From a virus, in IMG/VR virus record IMGVR_UViG_3300042090_002954, positions 1 through 21,154 of that record: a stretch of DNA of 21,154 nucleotides, one strand, 5' to 3'. The position numbers and the translations under genes are program-made. The notes beneath the pieces are model-generated. The model saw nothing but the letters and a program-made list of their open reading frames with translations. It was not told the origin of the DNA and did no database searches. Shown here in pieces: positions 1 to 7,012 of the stretch; the first letter of the stretch is position 1, and the number at the start of each line of letters is the position of its first letter.

Positions 1-2
1 CT

Positions 3-71
3 GCGTCGCACTCGGTGGCGACGATGACGCCGGCCCTGGCCGCGATCGTCGACTCGGCGCGTTGGGATTGA
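3..71 (+). CDS. C-terminal end of an unidentified protein (partial)
   Basis: The third frame is open from the window edge to a TGA at 69-71 and reads a 22-residue tail ending in SARWD. Almost every codon ends in G or C, which matches real genes here, while the other two frames stop early or show no such bias. No family can be named from so short a tail. It converges on the phospholipase-like gene, and the roughly 120 bases between them hold no gene that I can see. Confidence 0.4.
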   Translation, partial: ASHSVATMTPALAAIVDSARWD

Positions 72-191
72 CGCGACGGTGAAGGCGACCGCGTAGGGCG
101 GCCGGGCGTTGGCCGCGGCGGATGCGGCCGCTGTTCATTCTAAGGGGGATCGGCGAGGCGCGTCGGCGGGGCTCCTGGCGCGTTTACGCCG

Positions 192-743
192 CTAAGGCTT
201 CGCCGCGCCCCACAGCCGGGCGAAATTGGCCGCGAAACCGGCGCAGGCGCCACTCCCGCGAACGATCACCAGGTCGTTGTCCTGGCGCTTCTCACCCGAG
301 GCGCTGAAATTGGCCGCGCCACTGCGCAGGGTCAAGCCGTCGACGCAGTAGGATTTCAGGTGCATCAGGTCGCCGGGCGGCTTGACGCGCAGCGCCGCAC
401 CGGAGGCGGCGAGCCTGGCGATCTCGGTTGCGGAGCCGTAGCCCTCGGTCGAACTCTCGCGCCAGATCCGCACCCTGACGCCGCGCGCGGCGGCGTTGGT
501 CAGCGCGTCGATCACCGCGAAGTCGGTCAGCACATAGGCCGCCATGTCGATCGTCTCGCCCGCCGCGTCGATCAGCTCGACGTCGAGCCGCTCGAGGTTC
601 TCGGCCGGGGCGTAGTGGATCTCGACGACAGCGGCAGGCGCCGCCGCATAGACAGTCGGCCGCGGCAGGTCCCGGTCGATCGCTAGCGCCGCCAGCGCGA
701 GGATCGCCACTGCTGCTGCGGCGATCATTGGCCGCCCTTGCAT
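192..743 (-). CDS. Secreted phospholipase D-like (HKD) protein
   Basis: This 183-aa protein has one phospholipase D/nuclease (Nuc-type) domain. The HxKx4D catalytic motif is visible as HLKSYCVD, followed by the usual GAANFS and DND segments. The N-terminus is a hydrophobic Ala/Leu stretch (IAAAAVAILALAALAI), which suggests a signal peptide or membrane anchor and an envelope or periplasmic location. Single-HKD proteins of this size usually act as dimers and cleave phosphodiester bonds in DNA or phospholipids; the substrate cannot be told from sequence. The ATG at 743 was chosen because GGGGAGGAG lies just upstream; the frame is open further to 884 but has no better start. It lies outside the integrase and the junction-like DNA, so it is probably a host gene at the insertion point, although a phage-carried cargo gene is possible. 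Confidence 0.8.
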   Translation of the reverse strand: MQGRPMIAAAAVAILALAALAIDRDLPRPTVYAAAPAAVVEIHYAPAENLERLDVELIDAAGETIDMAAYVLTDFAVIDALTNAAARGVRVRIWRESSTEGYGSATEIARLAASGAALRVKPPGDLMHLKSYCVDGLTLRSGAANFSASGEKRQDNDLVIVRGSGACAGFAANFARLWGAAKP

Positions 744-840
744 CGTCTCTCCTCCCCGTCGATCGTCGCGCTGGAGCGCCAGCGACGCAACCTTCGGGTT
801 GTATAGCTGCTCCGCTTCGCGCGCGCGCTCAATCAAAATC

Positions 841-897
841 TGTGGGCTGATTTTCTTGGGAGACAAGCGGTTTTTATAGGCCAAATTTCAGCCCACA
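841..897. repeat. Inverted repeat TGTGGGCTGA / TCAGCCCACA
   Basis: Bases 841-850 and 888-897 are perfect 10-bp inverted copies separated by 37 bases. A related direct copy, TGTGGGATGATTTCTT, starts at 1023 inside the 3' end of the integrase gene and matches the DNA following the left arm closely. The position next to the integrase suggests integrase arm-type sites. This is inference. Confidence 0.55.
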
Positions 898-904
898 CAT
901 ACCG

Positions 905-917
905 TAAGCGATTGATT
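905..917 (-). promoter_or_regulatory. Candidate IHF binding site
   Basis: The minus strand reads AATCAATCGCTTA, which matches the established IHF consensus WATCAANNNNTTR at every defined position. It lies in AT-rich DNA beside the integrase gene, where IHF commonly bends attachment-site DNA in tyrosine-recombinase phages. Binding itself is inferred. Confidence 0.55.
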
Positions 918-929
918 TATAATCATAAC

Positions 930-950
930 GGCAGGCCCTCCTCTCCTGCC
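930..950 (-). terminator. Possible weak hairpin after the integrase gene
   Basis: GGCAGG at 930-935 and CCTGCC at 945-950 form a 6-bp stem with a 9-base loop, 5 bases past the integrase stop. No clean T-run follows on the minus strand, so termination is uncertain. Confidence 0.3.
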
Positions 951-955
951 AGAGC

Positions 956-2128
956 CTAACTCTGCGTTGAATTTGTTGGGTTTTCTGCCTGCTTTTCTCC
1001 CACATGCCGGATCGGCAAAAACTGTGGGATGATTTCTTCCGTCGATTCGCCCTTCGGGATCATCAAGTGCATGGCGCTTCCGGCGAGCTTCTTCTGACGC
1101 GCTGAGCGGGTGTAGAGGACGGCTTGCTTCGCATCCTCCCAGCCGAAGATCGCCATCAACTGCGCCTCGGTCGCGCCATTCTCGGCGGCGACGCTCGCGC
1201 CCGCCTTGCGGACGCCATGCGCAGAACAATGCGGCAGGCCGGCCGCGACGCACCAATCCTTGACCTTGTTCGCCGCGCCCTTGATCGAGAAGGGATGCCC
1301 GAACTCGGTGACGAGAAGCGTTGAATCGCCGGTCGGCGACTGATCGATGATCTGTTGCAGTTCGGGCAGCACGGGCACGCGGATGATCTTGGGCGCGCGG
1401 CGGCGGTTCTTGTGCTGCGGAAGCTCCAGCCAACCATCTCGGATGTGTTGCTTGCCGACCTGTCGGAGGTCGGAAACGCGAAGGCCGGTGAACGCCATCA
1501 GCGCCAGCGCCAGGCGCGCCTTGGTTCCGATCGGGTGTTTGGCCTCGAATTGGCGGACTTCGTCGGGCGTCCAGGCGTGGAAGCCCTTGCGCGGGACTTT
1601 CAGCTTTTTGACCTTCTCAAGCGGGTTCGATTCGGCAAGCCGCGCCTCGACCGCCCAGTCGAAAACCATCTTGAGATAGCGCAGCCGTTTGTTGGCCGCG
1701 TTGGGGAGCGCCGCCTTGCGGTCCCGCAGCACAACGGCATGGCGCGGCGTGAAGCTCTTGACCGGGCAATCCTCGAACAGCAGCGGGTTGTCGGGCGCCA
1801 GCTGTTCCTTGAGCACGCCCTCGATGACGCCGCGTTTGTCGGATTGGGTCAGCGGATCGGCGGCCACGTAATCCGAAGCCCGCCGGTAATATTCATCGAC
1901 CAGCGCCCGCAGCGAGCCAGTGGCGGCCTTCCGCCGCTTTGTCGTGCCATCGTCCACCGGCGCCGACTGGCCGGTTTTCGCGCTGGCGTAGGCCCGCCAG
2001 AAGGCGTCCGAGCCGAACGGCGTCGGCAGGTCGCGCGCAGGCGACCCAGGAGCGCGATAGCGAAGGCGGAGTCTTCCGTCGCGCTGCGTGTCTTGAATCA
2101 CGTATCGGGGCAGGCCGGATCGCTTCAC
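956..2128 (-). CDS. int: Phage integrase (tyrosine recombinase)
   Basis: This 390-aa site-specific recombinase would integrate and excise the prophage. The catalytic set of the tyrosine recombinase family is present: Arg217 in TGLRVSD, a candidate beta-hairpin Lys240, His304 and Arg307 in HGVRKAG, Trp330 in the H/W position (FGWED), and the nucleophile Tyr339 in LYTRSA. The first 70 residues resemble an arm-binding domain and residues about 70-165 a core-binding (SAM-like) domain. The start is a GTG at 2128 with AAAGGT six bases upstream. It is the last gene of the leftward operon, 11 bases after the AlpA-like gene, and its 3' end points at the AT-rich candidate attachment region. Length and motifs are normal, with no sign of decay. 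Confidence 0.95.
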   Translation of the reverse strand: MKRSGLPRYVIQDTQRDGRLRLRYRAPGSPARDLPTPFGSDAFWRAYASAKTGQSAPVDDGTTKRRKAATGSLRALVDEYYRRASDYVAADPLTQSDKRGVIEGVLKEQLAPDNPLLFEDCPVKSFTPRHAVVLRDRKAALPNAANKRLRYLKMVFDWAVEARLAESNPLEKVKKLKVPRKGFHAWTPDEVRQFEAKHPIGTKARLALALMAFTGLRVSDLRQVGKQHIRDGWLELPQHKNRRRAPKIIRVPVLPELQQIIDQSPTGDSTLLVTEFGHPFSIKGAANKVKDWCVAAGLPHCSAHGVRKAGASVAAENGATEAQLMAIFGWEDAKQAVLYTRSARQKKLAGSAMHLMIPKGESTEEIIPQFLPIRHVGEKQAENPTNSTQS

Positions 2129-2139
2129 CGTCTACCTTT

Positions 2140-2376
2140 TCACGCGACCCGTGAGAAGGGGTCGTTGGGTTCGGCGGCATCAAACAACCGGTCAAGAGCG
2201 CGGTCAAGTTGACGGCGGTCCCAGATGATCCGGCCGTCGAGCCGCGCGCCCTTGGGCATCCGGCCGTCGTCGACCAGGCGGTAGAAGAGCGACGGGCCGA
2301 CGCCGATATAGGTCGCGGCGTCGTCGCGACTCAATCCGCGCGGTTCGACATTGTTGCGGATGACGGCGCGGGTCAT
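2140..2376 (-). CDS. AlpA/excisionase-like HTH DNA-binding protein
   Basis: This 78-aa protein has a MerR-like winged helix of the HTH_17/AlpA kind at about residues 14-63: GLSRDDAATYIGV, then LFYRLVDDGRMPKG, then the wing GRIIWDRRQLDRALD. Proteins of this kind act as recombination directionality factors (Xis) or as activators of integrase expression. Its place directly upstream of the integrase fits an excisionase. The ATG at 2376 is chosen over an upstream in-frame start because GAGG precedes it and it follows the ASCH stop by one base. Whether it directs excision or regulates transcription cannot be decided from sequence. Confidence 0.8.
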   Translation of the reverse strand: MTRAVIRNNVEPRGLSRDDAATYIGVGPSLFYRLVDDGRMPKGARLDGRIIWDRRQLDRALDRLFDAAEPNDPFSRVA

Positions 2377-2377
2377 A

Positions 2378-2770
2378 TCAGAGCGCCTCAAGATCCGGTT
2401 TGAAAAACCCGAGTTTCCCACGGCAGGGGCGGAAGGGCAGCGTGTGAGCGTTGCACAGCACGAAGGCGTAGGGGCCTTCGAACCAAGGCGAACAGGACTC
2501 GGTGACGCAGTCGACGATCTCGGCCTCGCCGACGATTCCGCCGCGCAGCAGGTCGTCGAGGCTCGCCGGCGCGGCGACGCCGGCGTCGCGCGCCCATTCG
2601 GCGCAATCGAGCAACGCCTCGTGCGCCGGCCCTTCGAACGACAGGCCGGCGTGAATGAGAACCCGGCCGCGATGGCGGGTCGGCCACGAGCGGTTCTCGA
2701 CGTCTTTGCCGGCGTAGAGGATCGCCCACGCCCAGGGTTGGCGGATCGACAGGGCGAGCGGGGCGGTCAT
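2378..2770 (-). CDS. ASCH domain protein
   Basis: This 130-aa protein is essentially one ASCH domain (PUA-like beta barrel). It opens with ALSIRQPWAWAIL, followed by KDVENRSWPTRHRGRVLIHAG, then GGIVGEAEIVDCV and a closing block GPYAFVLCNA with GKLGFFKP. The family is associated with RNA or modified-nucleotide binding, and some members have nuclease or amidohydrolase activity; the substrate of phage members is unknown. Its start overlaps the DUF4326 gene by 4 bases and GAGG lies 7 bases upstream. It shares the operon with a cytosine methyltransferase, so a role around modified bases is conceivable but not shown. Confidence 0.88.
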   Translation of the reverse strand: MTAPLALSIRQPWAWAILYAGKDVENRSWPTRHRGRVLIHAGLSFEGPAHEALLDCAEWARDAGVAAPASLDDLLRGGIVGEAEIVDCVTESCSPWFEGPYAFVLCNAHTLPFRPCRGKLGFFKPDLEAL

Positions 2771-3159
2771 CGGACGGCCTCACAAATTGGCTCGTTGGCG
2801 ACCCGGCCCAAGGGGTCCACGTGGCAGGGCGAGCAATCGGGGCAGTCCTCGTTGAGTGGCTTGCCGGCTGCTGCGTGCTTCGCGCAGAGATGGCAAAAAC
2901 AGGCTAAGTTTCGGCCGCGAAGGTCGTCGAGATCGCGACCGCCAAGCCATTTGCGGCCGAGAGGAAGATTGGCGGCGAAAGCGTCGACTGCATCCTGCGC
3001 GTCGGCGATGAAGACGGTCCCGATGCGGTAGGGGTTTCCCCACTTTCCCGGCCGCGCACAGTTGACCGCCGGCAGCCCATTGATTGCGCGCGACCAGGCC
3101 TGCAGGTCGAAGCCCTTCCGGCGGGAGAGTTGAAGGCGGACGGGGCGGACGGCGGTCAT
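2767..3159 (-). CDS. DUF4326 domain protein
   Basis: This 130-aa protein matches the DUF4326 family in its order of blocks: an N-terminal QLSRRKGFDL, then INGLPAVNCARPGKWGNPY, then LRGRNLACFC and a final CHVDPLGRVAN. The C-terminal half contains a Cys/His cluster (CFCHLC, then CPDCSPCH) that could bind a metal. The family is common in phages and its biochemical role is not established. It overlaps the genes on both sides by 4 bases, so it is translationally coupled within the operon. The start at 3159 has AAAGGA about 10 bases upstream. Confidence 0.85.
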   Translation of the reverse strand: MTAVRPVRLQLSRRKGFDLQAWSRAINGLPAVNCARPGKWGNPYRIGTVFIADAQDAVDAFAANLPLGRKWLGGRDLDDLRGRNLACFCHLCAKHAAAGKPLNEDCPDCSPCHVDPLGRVANEPICEAVR

Positions 3160-3500
3160 AGCTCGGGGTTCCTTTCGGCGAGGCCGCAGGCGAGGCAGGC
3201 GCGGTAGAGCAGGTCGTAGACGCCGCGGCGCGTGCGATGGTGGCCGGTGGCGAGGGCGACGATCGCTGTCTCGTCCTCGCCGGCGACCGCCCCGTTGACC
3301 GTGGCGTCATCGCAGGTCAGCCGGCCCTTGCGCCAGGCGGCGCGAAACGCGCCGGCGAAGGGCGGCGTCTTGGTCATCACGACGGCGTAGTCGGCCGTCC
3401 CGTCGAGATGGGTCTTGACGTTGGCGATCTCCATCAGGCCGATGCGCCGGGCGCGCGATTCGTCGCCGCCGGGGAGGAGTTCGAAGGTGACGCGGATCAT
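3156..3500 (-). CDS. Conserved-looking small phage protein of unknown function
   Basis: This 114-aa protein begins MIRVTFELLPGGDESRARRIG, then a segment containing IEIAN-like residues (MEIANVKTHLDGTADYAVVM), a WRKGRL patch, and ends in a short Arg-rich helix GVYDLLYRACLACG. The layout recalls small phage proteins found near SSB and methyltransferase genes, but I cannot assign a function. The ATG at 3500 overlaps the upstream stop (ATGA at 3497-3500), which decides the start over an in-frame codon 33 bases further up. No clear ribosome binding site precedes it, consistent with coupled translation. Confidence 0.7.
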   Translation of the reverse strand: MIRVTFELLPGGDESRARRIGLMEIANVKTHLDGTADYAVVMTKTPPFAGAFRAAWRKGRLTCDDATVNGAVAGEDETAIVALATGHHRTRRGVYDLLYRACLACGLAERNPEL

Positions 3501-4126
3501 CGGACGAACGCCCGGCGCGCGAGCTGGGCCCACGCGTAGATGTGGAGCAGGAAACCCCTGGCGACCGGGATCGCCATCACCGGGTGTTCGACGCCTTCCC
3601 AGGTGATCACGCCGGCGAGATAGCCGTCGACCTCATGGGCGCCGCCGACCTTGCGGATCGGGTCGCCATAGGCGATCGCTGGGGCGGCGCGTCGGTGAGA
3701 CTCCGTCTGAGGGGCAGCGCCTGACTCTTCTTCTATCCTCATGGCGACGCGCACTTTCCGTGCCGCCTCTTCCTTGCTCGGGTCGACGAAGTGGTGTGCG
3801 GCCGCCGCGCGTTCGCGCATGCGAGCGCGGTCGCGGCGGATGGCGTCGAATTGTTCGGCGTCACTTTCGCGCTCGCCGCTCAAGGCTTCGTCGCGCTCGC
3901 GCTCGGCGTCGCGGGCGCGGACGAGCAGGCGGTTGTTGGCCGCCTGAAGGTCGCGATTCTGGCGCTCGAGTTCGGCAACCCGGAATGAGGTCGTCTCGTC
4001 GATCGGCAGGGCGCGGATCGCGGCGGCGCTCACCTGATGAAACTCCATCTCGAAGGCGTCGGGCGTGTTGATCGCGCGTTGGTCGTGCCACTCGGCCGCC
4101 ATTTCGCGCATGTCGTGAGCGTCCAT
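3497..4126 (-). CDS. Coiled-coil phage protein of unknown function
   Basis: This protein has 209 aa. Residues about 50-120 are rich in Glu, Arg, Leu and Ala and form a likely coiled coil (VAELERQNRDLQAANNRLL, then an ERERDEAL stretch). The C-terminal 50 residues contain a more ordered segment, DGYLAGVITWEGVEHPVMAI followed by FLLHIYAWAQLA. The start at 4126 shares one base with the methyltransferase stop (TGATG) and has a very strong AAGGAGG 7 bases upstream, so it can be translated independently. No enzymatic motif is visible. It may be a structural or adaptor protein. Confidence 0.7.
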   Translation of the reverse strand: MDAHDMREMAAEWHDQRAINTPDAFEMEFHQVSAAAIRALPIDETTSFRVAELERQNRDLQAANNRLLVRARDAERERDEALSGERESDAEQFDAIRRDRARMRERAAAAHHFVDPSKEEAARKVRVAMRIEEESGAAPQTESHRRAAPAIAYGDPIRKVGGAHEVDGYLAGVITWEGVEHPVMAIPVARGFLLHIYAWAQLARRAFVR

Positions 4127-5823
4127 CACACGGCCTCCTTGAACAGCGGGCCGTCGTCGACCGCGCGGGCGCGCCGCGGCGCGGCGACCTGGTCGGCGAC
4201 GTAATTGGCGGCGACCAGCGCGGCGGCGACCGGCGGCGAGACGGAATTGCCGCACATGCGGATCTGCGCGCTCTGCGTCAGCGCGGCGCCGTCGGCGCCG
4301 GCGGCGATCTGATAGGAGTCGGGGAAGCCCTGGGCGCGAAACAGCTCGCGGGGCGTCAGCATCCGCATGCCGATGTCGGCGATCTGATAGGTCTCGCCGG
4401 GGATCGTCACCAGGCCGAAGTGCGCATGGCAAGACACCGTGTGCAGCGGCTCGCCGGCGGCTTGGTCGGTGCCGCCCTCGCCGTAATACTTGACCAGGAA
4501 GGCGCGGACGTCGGCGGAATGGCAGCCCTGCGCGGTGACGGTCGGATGCGGCGCGTCGGGCGCGCTGGCGCGGCGGTCGGATCCTTTGAGGCTGAGCAGC
4601 CCGGCCGAAACGACCGCCTGCGTGCAGCCCTTCTGGACGATCGTCGACACCGGCTCGCTCGCCGCGTGGCCGACCATGTCGGTGTTGTGCTGGGCGAGGA
4701 AGGCGGCGACGAGATGGAGATGCGCGCCGCCCGACGTGACGGTGTGGGTCGGCTCGTCGGCGCCGTTGAACGGCTTCTGCGAATTGCGCATCGTCATCAG
4801 GTGCGCCGCGACGACGCCGATCGGCGGCGCGCCGCCGGGCCGCTTGCGAAAGCTGTTGGCGGTCACCGTCGGCGCCGGGTCGTCGAGGTCGGCGCCGACG
4901 CTGTTGGAGTTAAACTTGGTCAAGAACGGCGCGACGACCGCATTCGTGTCCTTGCGCGACGCCGTGACGGCGTGCAGCGGCTCGCTACCGGCGCGGCTCG
5001 CGCCGCCGTGCTGGCCGTAGGTGACGATGAACGGCTCCGCGGCGTCGAGCACGTAGCGCTTCACGCCTTTGGCGATGCGCGCCATGGTCGCGTCGGCGAG
5101 CGGGCGCTTGACGCCGAGCGCGCGGGCCGCGTCGCGGTCGAGGAAGATCGACGGGCAGGGCAGCGACCAGTCGATGATCTCGGCCGCTGTGCGCCACGGC
5201 TTCAGCTTGCCGGATTTGACATCGGCGGACTTCGGATCGCCGTGCGTCGGCTCCGGCCAGACGATCTTGCGCCCGTCGCAGCGGGCGACGAGGAACAGCC
5301 GCTTGCGGATCGTCGGCGCGCCATAGTCGCAGGCGCGAAGCTCGCGATGCTCGACGCGATAGCCGAGGCGCGTCAGCTCGCCGAGCCAACGCTTGAACGT
5401 CTCGCCCTTGCGCTCCGGGCAGGGGCGGTTGTCTTCGGCGAGCGGGCCCCAGGTGCTGAATTCCTCGACGTTCTCGAGGCAGATGACGCGCGGCCTGACC
5501 TGGCGCGCCCAGCGCACGACGACCCACGCGAGGTCGCGAATATTGCGCGCCACCGGCTTGCCGCCCTTGGCCTTGGAGAAGTGCTTGCAGTCCGGCGACG
5601 CCCACAGCAGGCCGACCGGCCGGCCGCCGCACACGGCGAGGGGATCGACCCGCCACACGTTGTGCGGCAGGTGCAGCGTCTCCGGGTGATTGGCGGCGTG
5701 CATCGACAGCGCGACGGCGTCGTGATTGATCGCGACGTCGGGCGCCCGACCGAGCGCCAGCGCGATGCCGAGCGATGCGCCGCCGCCGCCGGCGAAGGAG
5801 TCGACGATGATCTCGGCGGGCAT
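4126..5823 (-). CDS. DNA cytosine-C5 methyltransferase with a repeated target-recognition region
   Basis: This 565-aa enzyme transfers a methyl group from S-adenosylmethionine to cytosine C5. Motif I is DSFAGGGGASLG (8-19), the nucleophile is Cys79 in WASPDCKHFS, motif VI is ENVEEF (117-122), motif VIII is IRKRLFLVA (172-180), motif IX is PRELFRAQGF (491-500) and motif X is GNSVSPPVAAAL (525-536). Between about 263 and 475, where the target-recognition domain normally lies, the chain consists of about six related units of 33-40 residues. Each has a core like EP-x-HTVTA followed by a hydrophobic VVAxFL. Common dcm proteins are shorter. The gene sits after ssb in the leftward operon, with GAGG 8 bases before the ATG. 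No restriction nuclease is visible beside it, so it is likely an orphan enzyme protecting phage DNA. Confidence 0.92.
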   Translation of the reverse strand: MPAEIIVDSFAGGGGASLGIALALGRAPDVAINHDAVALSMHAANHPETLHLPHNVWRVDPLAVCGGRPVGLLWASPDCKHFSKAKGGKPVARNIRDLAWVVVRWARQVRPRVICLENVEEFSTWGPLAEDNRPCPERKGETFKRWLGELTRLGYRVEHRELRACDYGAPTIRKRLFLVARCDGRKIVWPEPTHGDPKSADVKSGKLKPWRTAAEIIDWSLPCPSIFLDRDAARALGVKRPLADATMARIAKGVKRYVLDAAEPFIVTYGQHGGASRAGSEPLHAVTASRKDTNAVVAPFLTKFNSNSVGADLDDPAPTVTANSFRKRPGGAPPIGVVAAHLMTMRNSQKPFNGADEPTHTVTSGGAHLHLVAAFLAQHNTDMVGHAASEPVSTIVQKGCTQAVVSAGLLSLKGSDRRASAPDAPHPTVTAQGCHSADVRAFLVKYYGEGGTDQAAGEPLHTVSCHAHFGLVTIPGETYQIADIGMRMLTPRELFRAQGFPDSYQIAAGADGAALTQSAQIRMCGNSVSPPVAAALVAANYVADQVAAPRRARAVDDGPLFKEAV

Positions 5824-5840
5824 GCCGGCGCCTCGGGCGG

Positions 5841-6305
5841 TCAAAACGGGATGTCGTCGTCGAGATCGCCGCCGGCGGCCGGCCCGCTGGCCGTCGCGCC
5901 GGCGCGCGGCGCCGAGCGGGTTGCGCCGTAGTCGCCTTCGTTCGGCGGCGGGCGGTCGGCCTTGTCGAGCCCCAACAGCGTTCCGCGGAACTGGGCGAGC
6001 ACGATCTCGGTCGTGTACTTGTCGACGCCGGCCTGGTCGGTCCATTTGCGCGTGTGCAGTTCGCCCTCGACGTAGGCCCGCGAGCCCTTCTTGAGATATT
6101 GCTCGGCGAAGGCGACCAGCGGCTCGTTGAAGACGACGACGTTGTGCCACTCGGTGCGCTCCTTGCGCTCGCCGGTGGCCTTGTCTTTCCAGGATTCGGA
6201 CGTCGCGATCGAGAAGGTCGCGACCTTGTTTCCGGAATTGGTGACGGTGACCTTCGGATCCTTGCCGAGGTTGCCGATCAGCATCGCCTTGTTGAGCGCA
6301 GCCAT
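5841..6305 (-). CDS. ssb: Single-stranded DNA-binding protein
   Basis: This 154-aa protein has a normal bacterial-type OB fold. It opens AALNKAMLIGNLGKDP, continues with VATFSIATSESWKDKATGE, then TEWHNVVVFNEPL and GSRAYVEGELHTRKW. A Pro/Gly/Ala-rich tail ends in the acidic tip DLDDDIPF, which in the family binds partner proteins of replication and repair. It would coat single-stranded DNA as a tetramer during phage replication. The ATG has GAGG 7 bases upstream and follows the previous stop by one base. The intact acidic tip suggests it can engage the host's SSB partners as well as phage proteins. Confidence 0.96.
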   Translation of the reverse strand: MAALNKAMLIGNLGKDPKVTVTNSGNKVATFSIATSESWKDKATGERKERTEWHNVVVFNEPLVAFAEQYLKKGSRAYVEGELHTRKWTDQAGVDKYTTEIVLAQFRGTLLGLDKADRPPPNEGDYGATRSAPRAGATASGPAAGGDLDDDIPF

Positions 6306-6306
6306 G

Positions 6307-6591
6307 TCATGTCCTCGTGCGATAGAAGCTGGCGCCGCCGGCGGCGGTGAGCGACGCGCCGAGAGCGCGGGCGCCGGACGGATTGAGTTTGAGCGTGAAG
6401 CTTTCGATGCCGGACTCGACGATCAGGCGGACTTCGTCGCCGAGGCGCTTGACGGCGACGTCGGCCGGCAGACCGTCGTCGCCGCCGTCGCCTCCCGCCG
6501 CAGCGGCGGTTTTGGCGGGCGGCCGCCGGTCGCCCTCGCCGGTCGCCTCGGTGGCAGGCGTGGGCGCGGCGAGGGCTTCGAAGCGGATCAT
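6307..6591 (-). CDS. Small phage protein of unknown function
   Basis: This 94-aa protein has an Ala/Pro/Gly-rich N-terminal half and a more ordered C-terminal half (DEVRLIVESGIESFTLKLN, then GARALGASLTAAGG). The C-terminal part has the alternating pattern of a small beta sheet. The start shares one base with the preceding stop (TGATG) and the stop lies one base before ssb, so it is tightly coupled to ssb. I do not recognise the family. Its position between the clamp and ssb suggests an accessory replication role, which is only context. Confidence 0.6.
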   Translation of the reverse strand: MIRFEALAAPTPATEATGEGDRRPPAKTAAAAGGDGGDDGLPADVAVKRLGDEVRLIVESGIESFTLKLNPSGARALGASLTAAGGASFYRTRT

Positions 6592-6983
6592 CAGTGCGCC
6601 TTCGCCGGCGCGAGCCGCGACTTGGCGCGCATCTTCTGGACGGCGTTGGACGCCTTGAGAGCGGCGTCGTTGATAACAGCCCGGGCGTTCTCAACTTCGG
6701 TTTCGTAGGGCCTGAATCTGCGTACGCAGGCGGCGCGGAAGCGGGCGACAAGCGCCTTCGACCCGAAGGCGTGAATGTCGTGGCGCGGAATGATCTGCAG
6801 CCGCTGGCTGGCATAACTGCGCCATCGGTGCGTGTACGTCACCAGCGCATATTCGGGCGTGGCGAAGACGATGCGGTCGAGCGACCATTCCGCCGGCGGG
6901 GCGTTATATCCGACGCGGCAGGTGTGCAGCGCCCAGTCGCCGGCGACGAGCGCGCCAGCCTCGGTTTTCGGTTTGGCTTCCAT
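6591..6983 (-). CDS. Phage protein of unknown function
   Basis: This protein has 130 aa. The start at 6983 is preferred to an ATG 12 bases upstream because GGAG lies 6 bases before it, whereas the upstream ATG has no ribosome binding site. Residues about 10-70 (VAGDWALHTCRVGYNAPPA, then SLDRIVFATPEYALVTYTHRW) look like a small beta-rich domain. The C-terminal half is helical and basic (FRAACVRRFRPYETEVE, then a Lys/Arg-rich end), which may mean nucleic-acid contact. No family was recognised. Confidence 0.6.
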   Translation of the reverse strand: MEAKPKTEAGALVAGDWALHTCRVGYNAPPAEWSLDRIVFATPEYALVTYTHRWRSYASQRLQIIPRHDIHAFGSKALVARFRAACVRRFRPYETEVENARAVINDAALKASNAVQKMRAKSRLAPAKAH

Positions 6984-7012
6984 CTTGATCTCCATTGCGG
7001 CGCGCGGCGCCG

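Larger units (their letters stand above)
831..955. other. AT-rich candidate attachment (attL) region
   Basis: This stretch between the integrase stop and the first outside gene is clearly more AT-rich than the rest of the window. It carries a 10-bp inverted repeat, an exact IHF consensus and a weaker second IHF-like site at 831-843 (AATCAA then a poor right half). Integrases usually lie next to their attachment site, so this is the expected place for attL. The crossover core cannot be identified without the other end of the prophage. No tRNA 3' end was found here. Confidence 0.5.

Noticed and set aside
744-884. An upstream in-frame extension of the phospholipase-like protein
   Set aside because: It has no ribosome binding site and would bury the signal-like N-terminus behind 47 residues; the ATG at 743 has a strong GGGGAGGAG.
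4420-5931. A long plus-strand open frame opposite the C5 methyltransferase
   Set aside because: The minus-strand frame contains every catalytic motif of the family. The plus frame is a codon-bias shadow with no motif.
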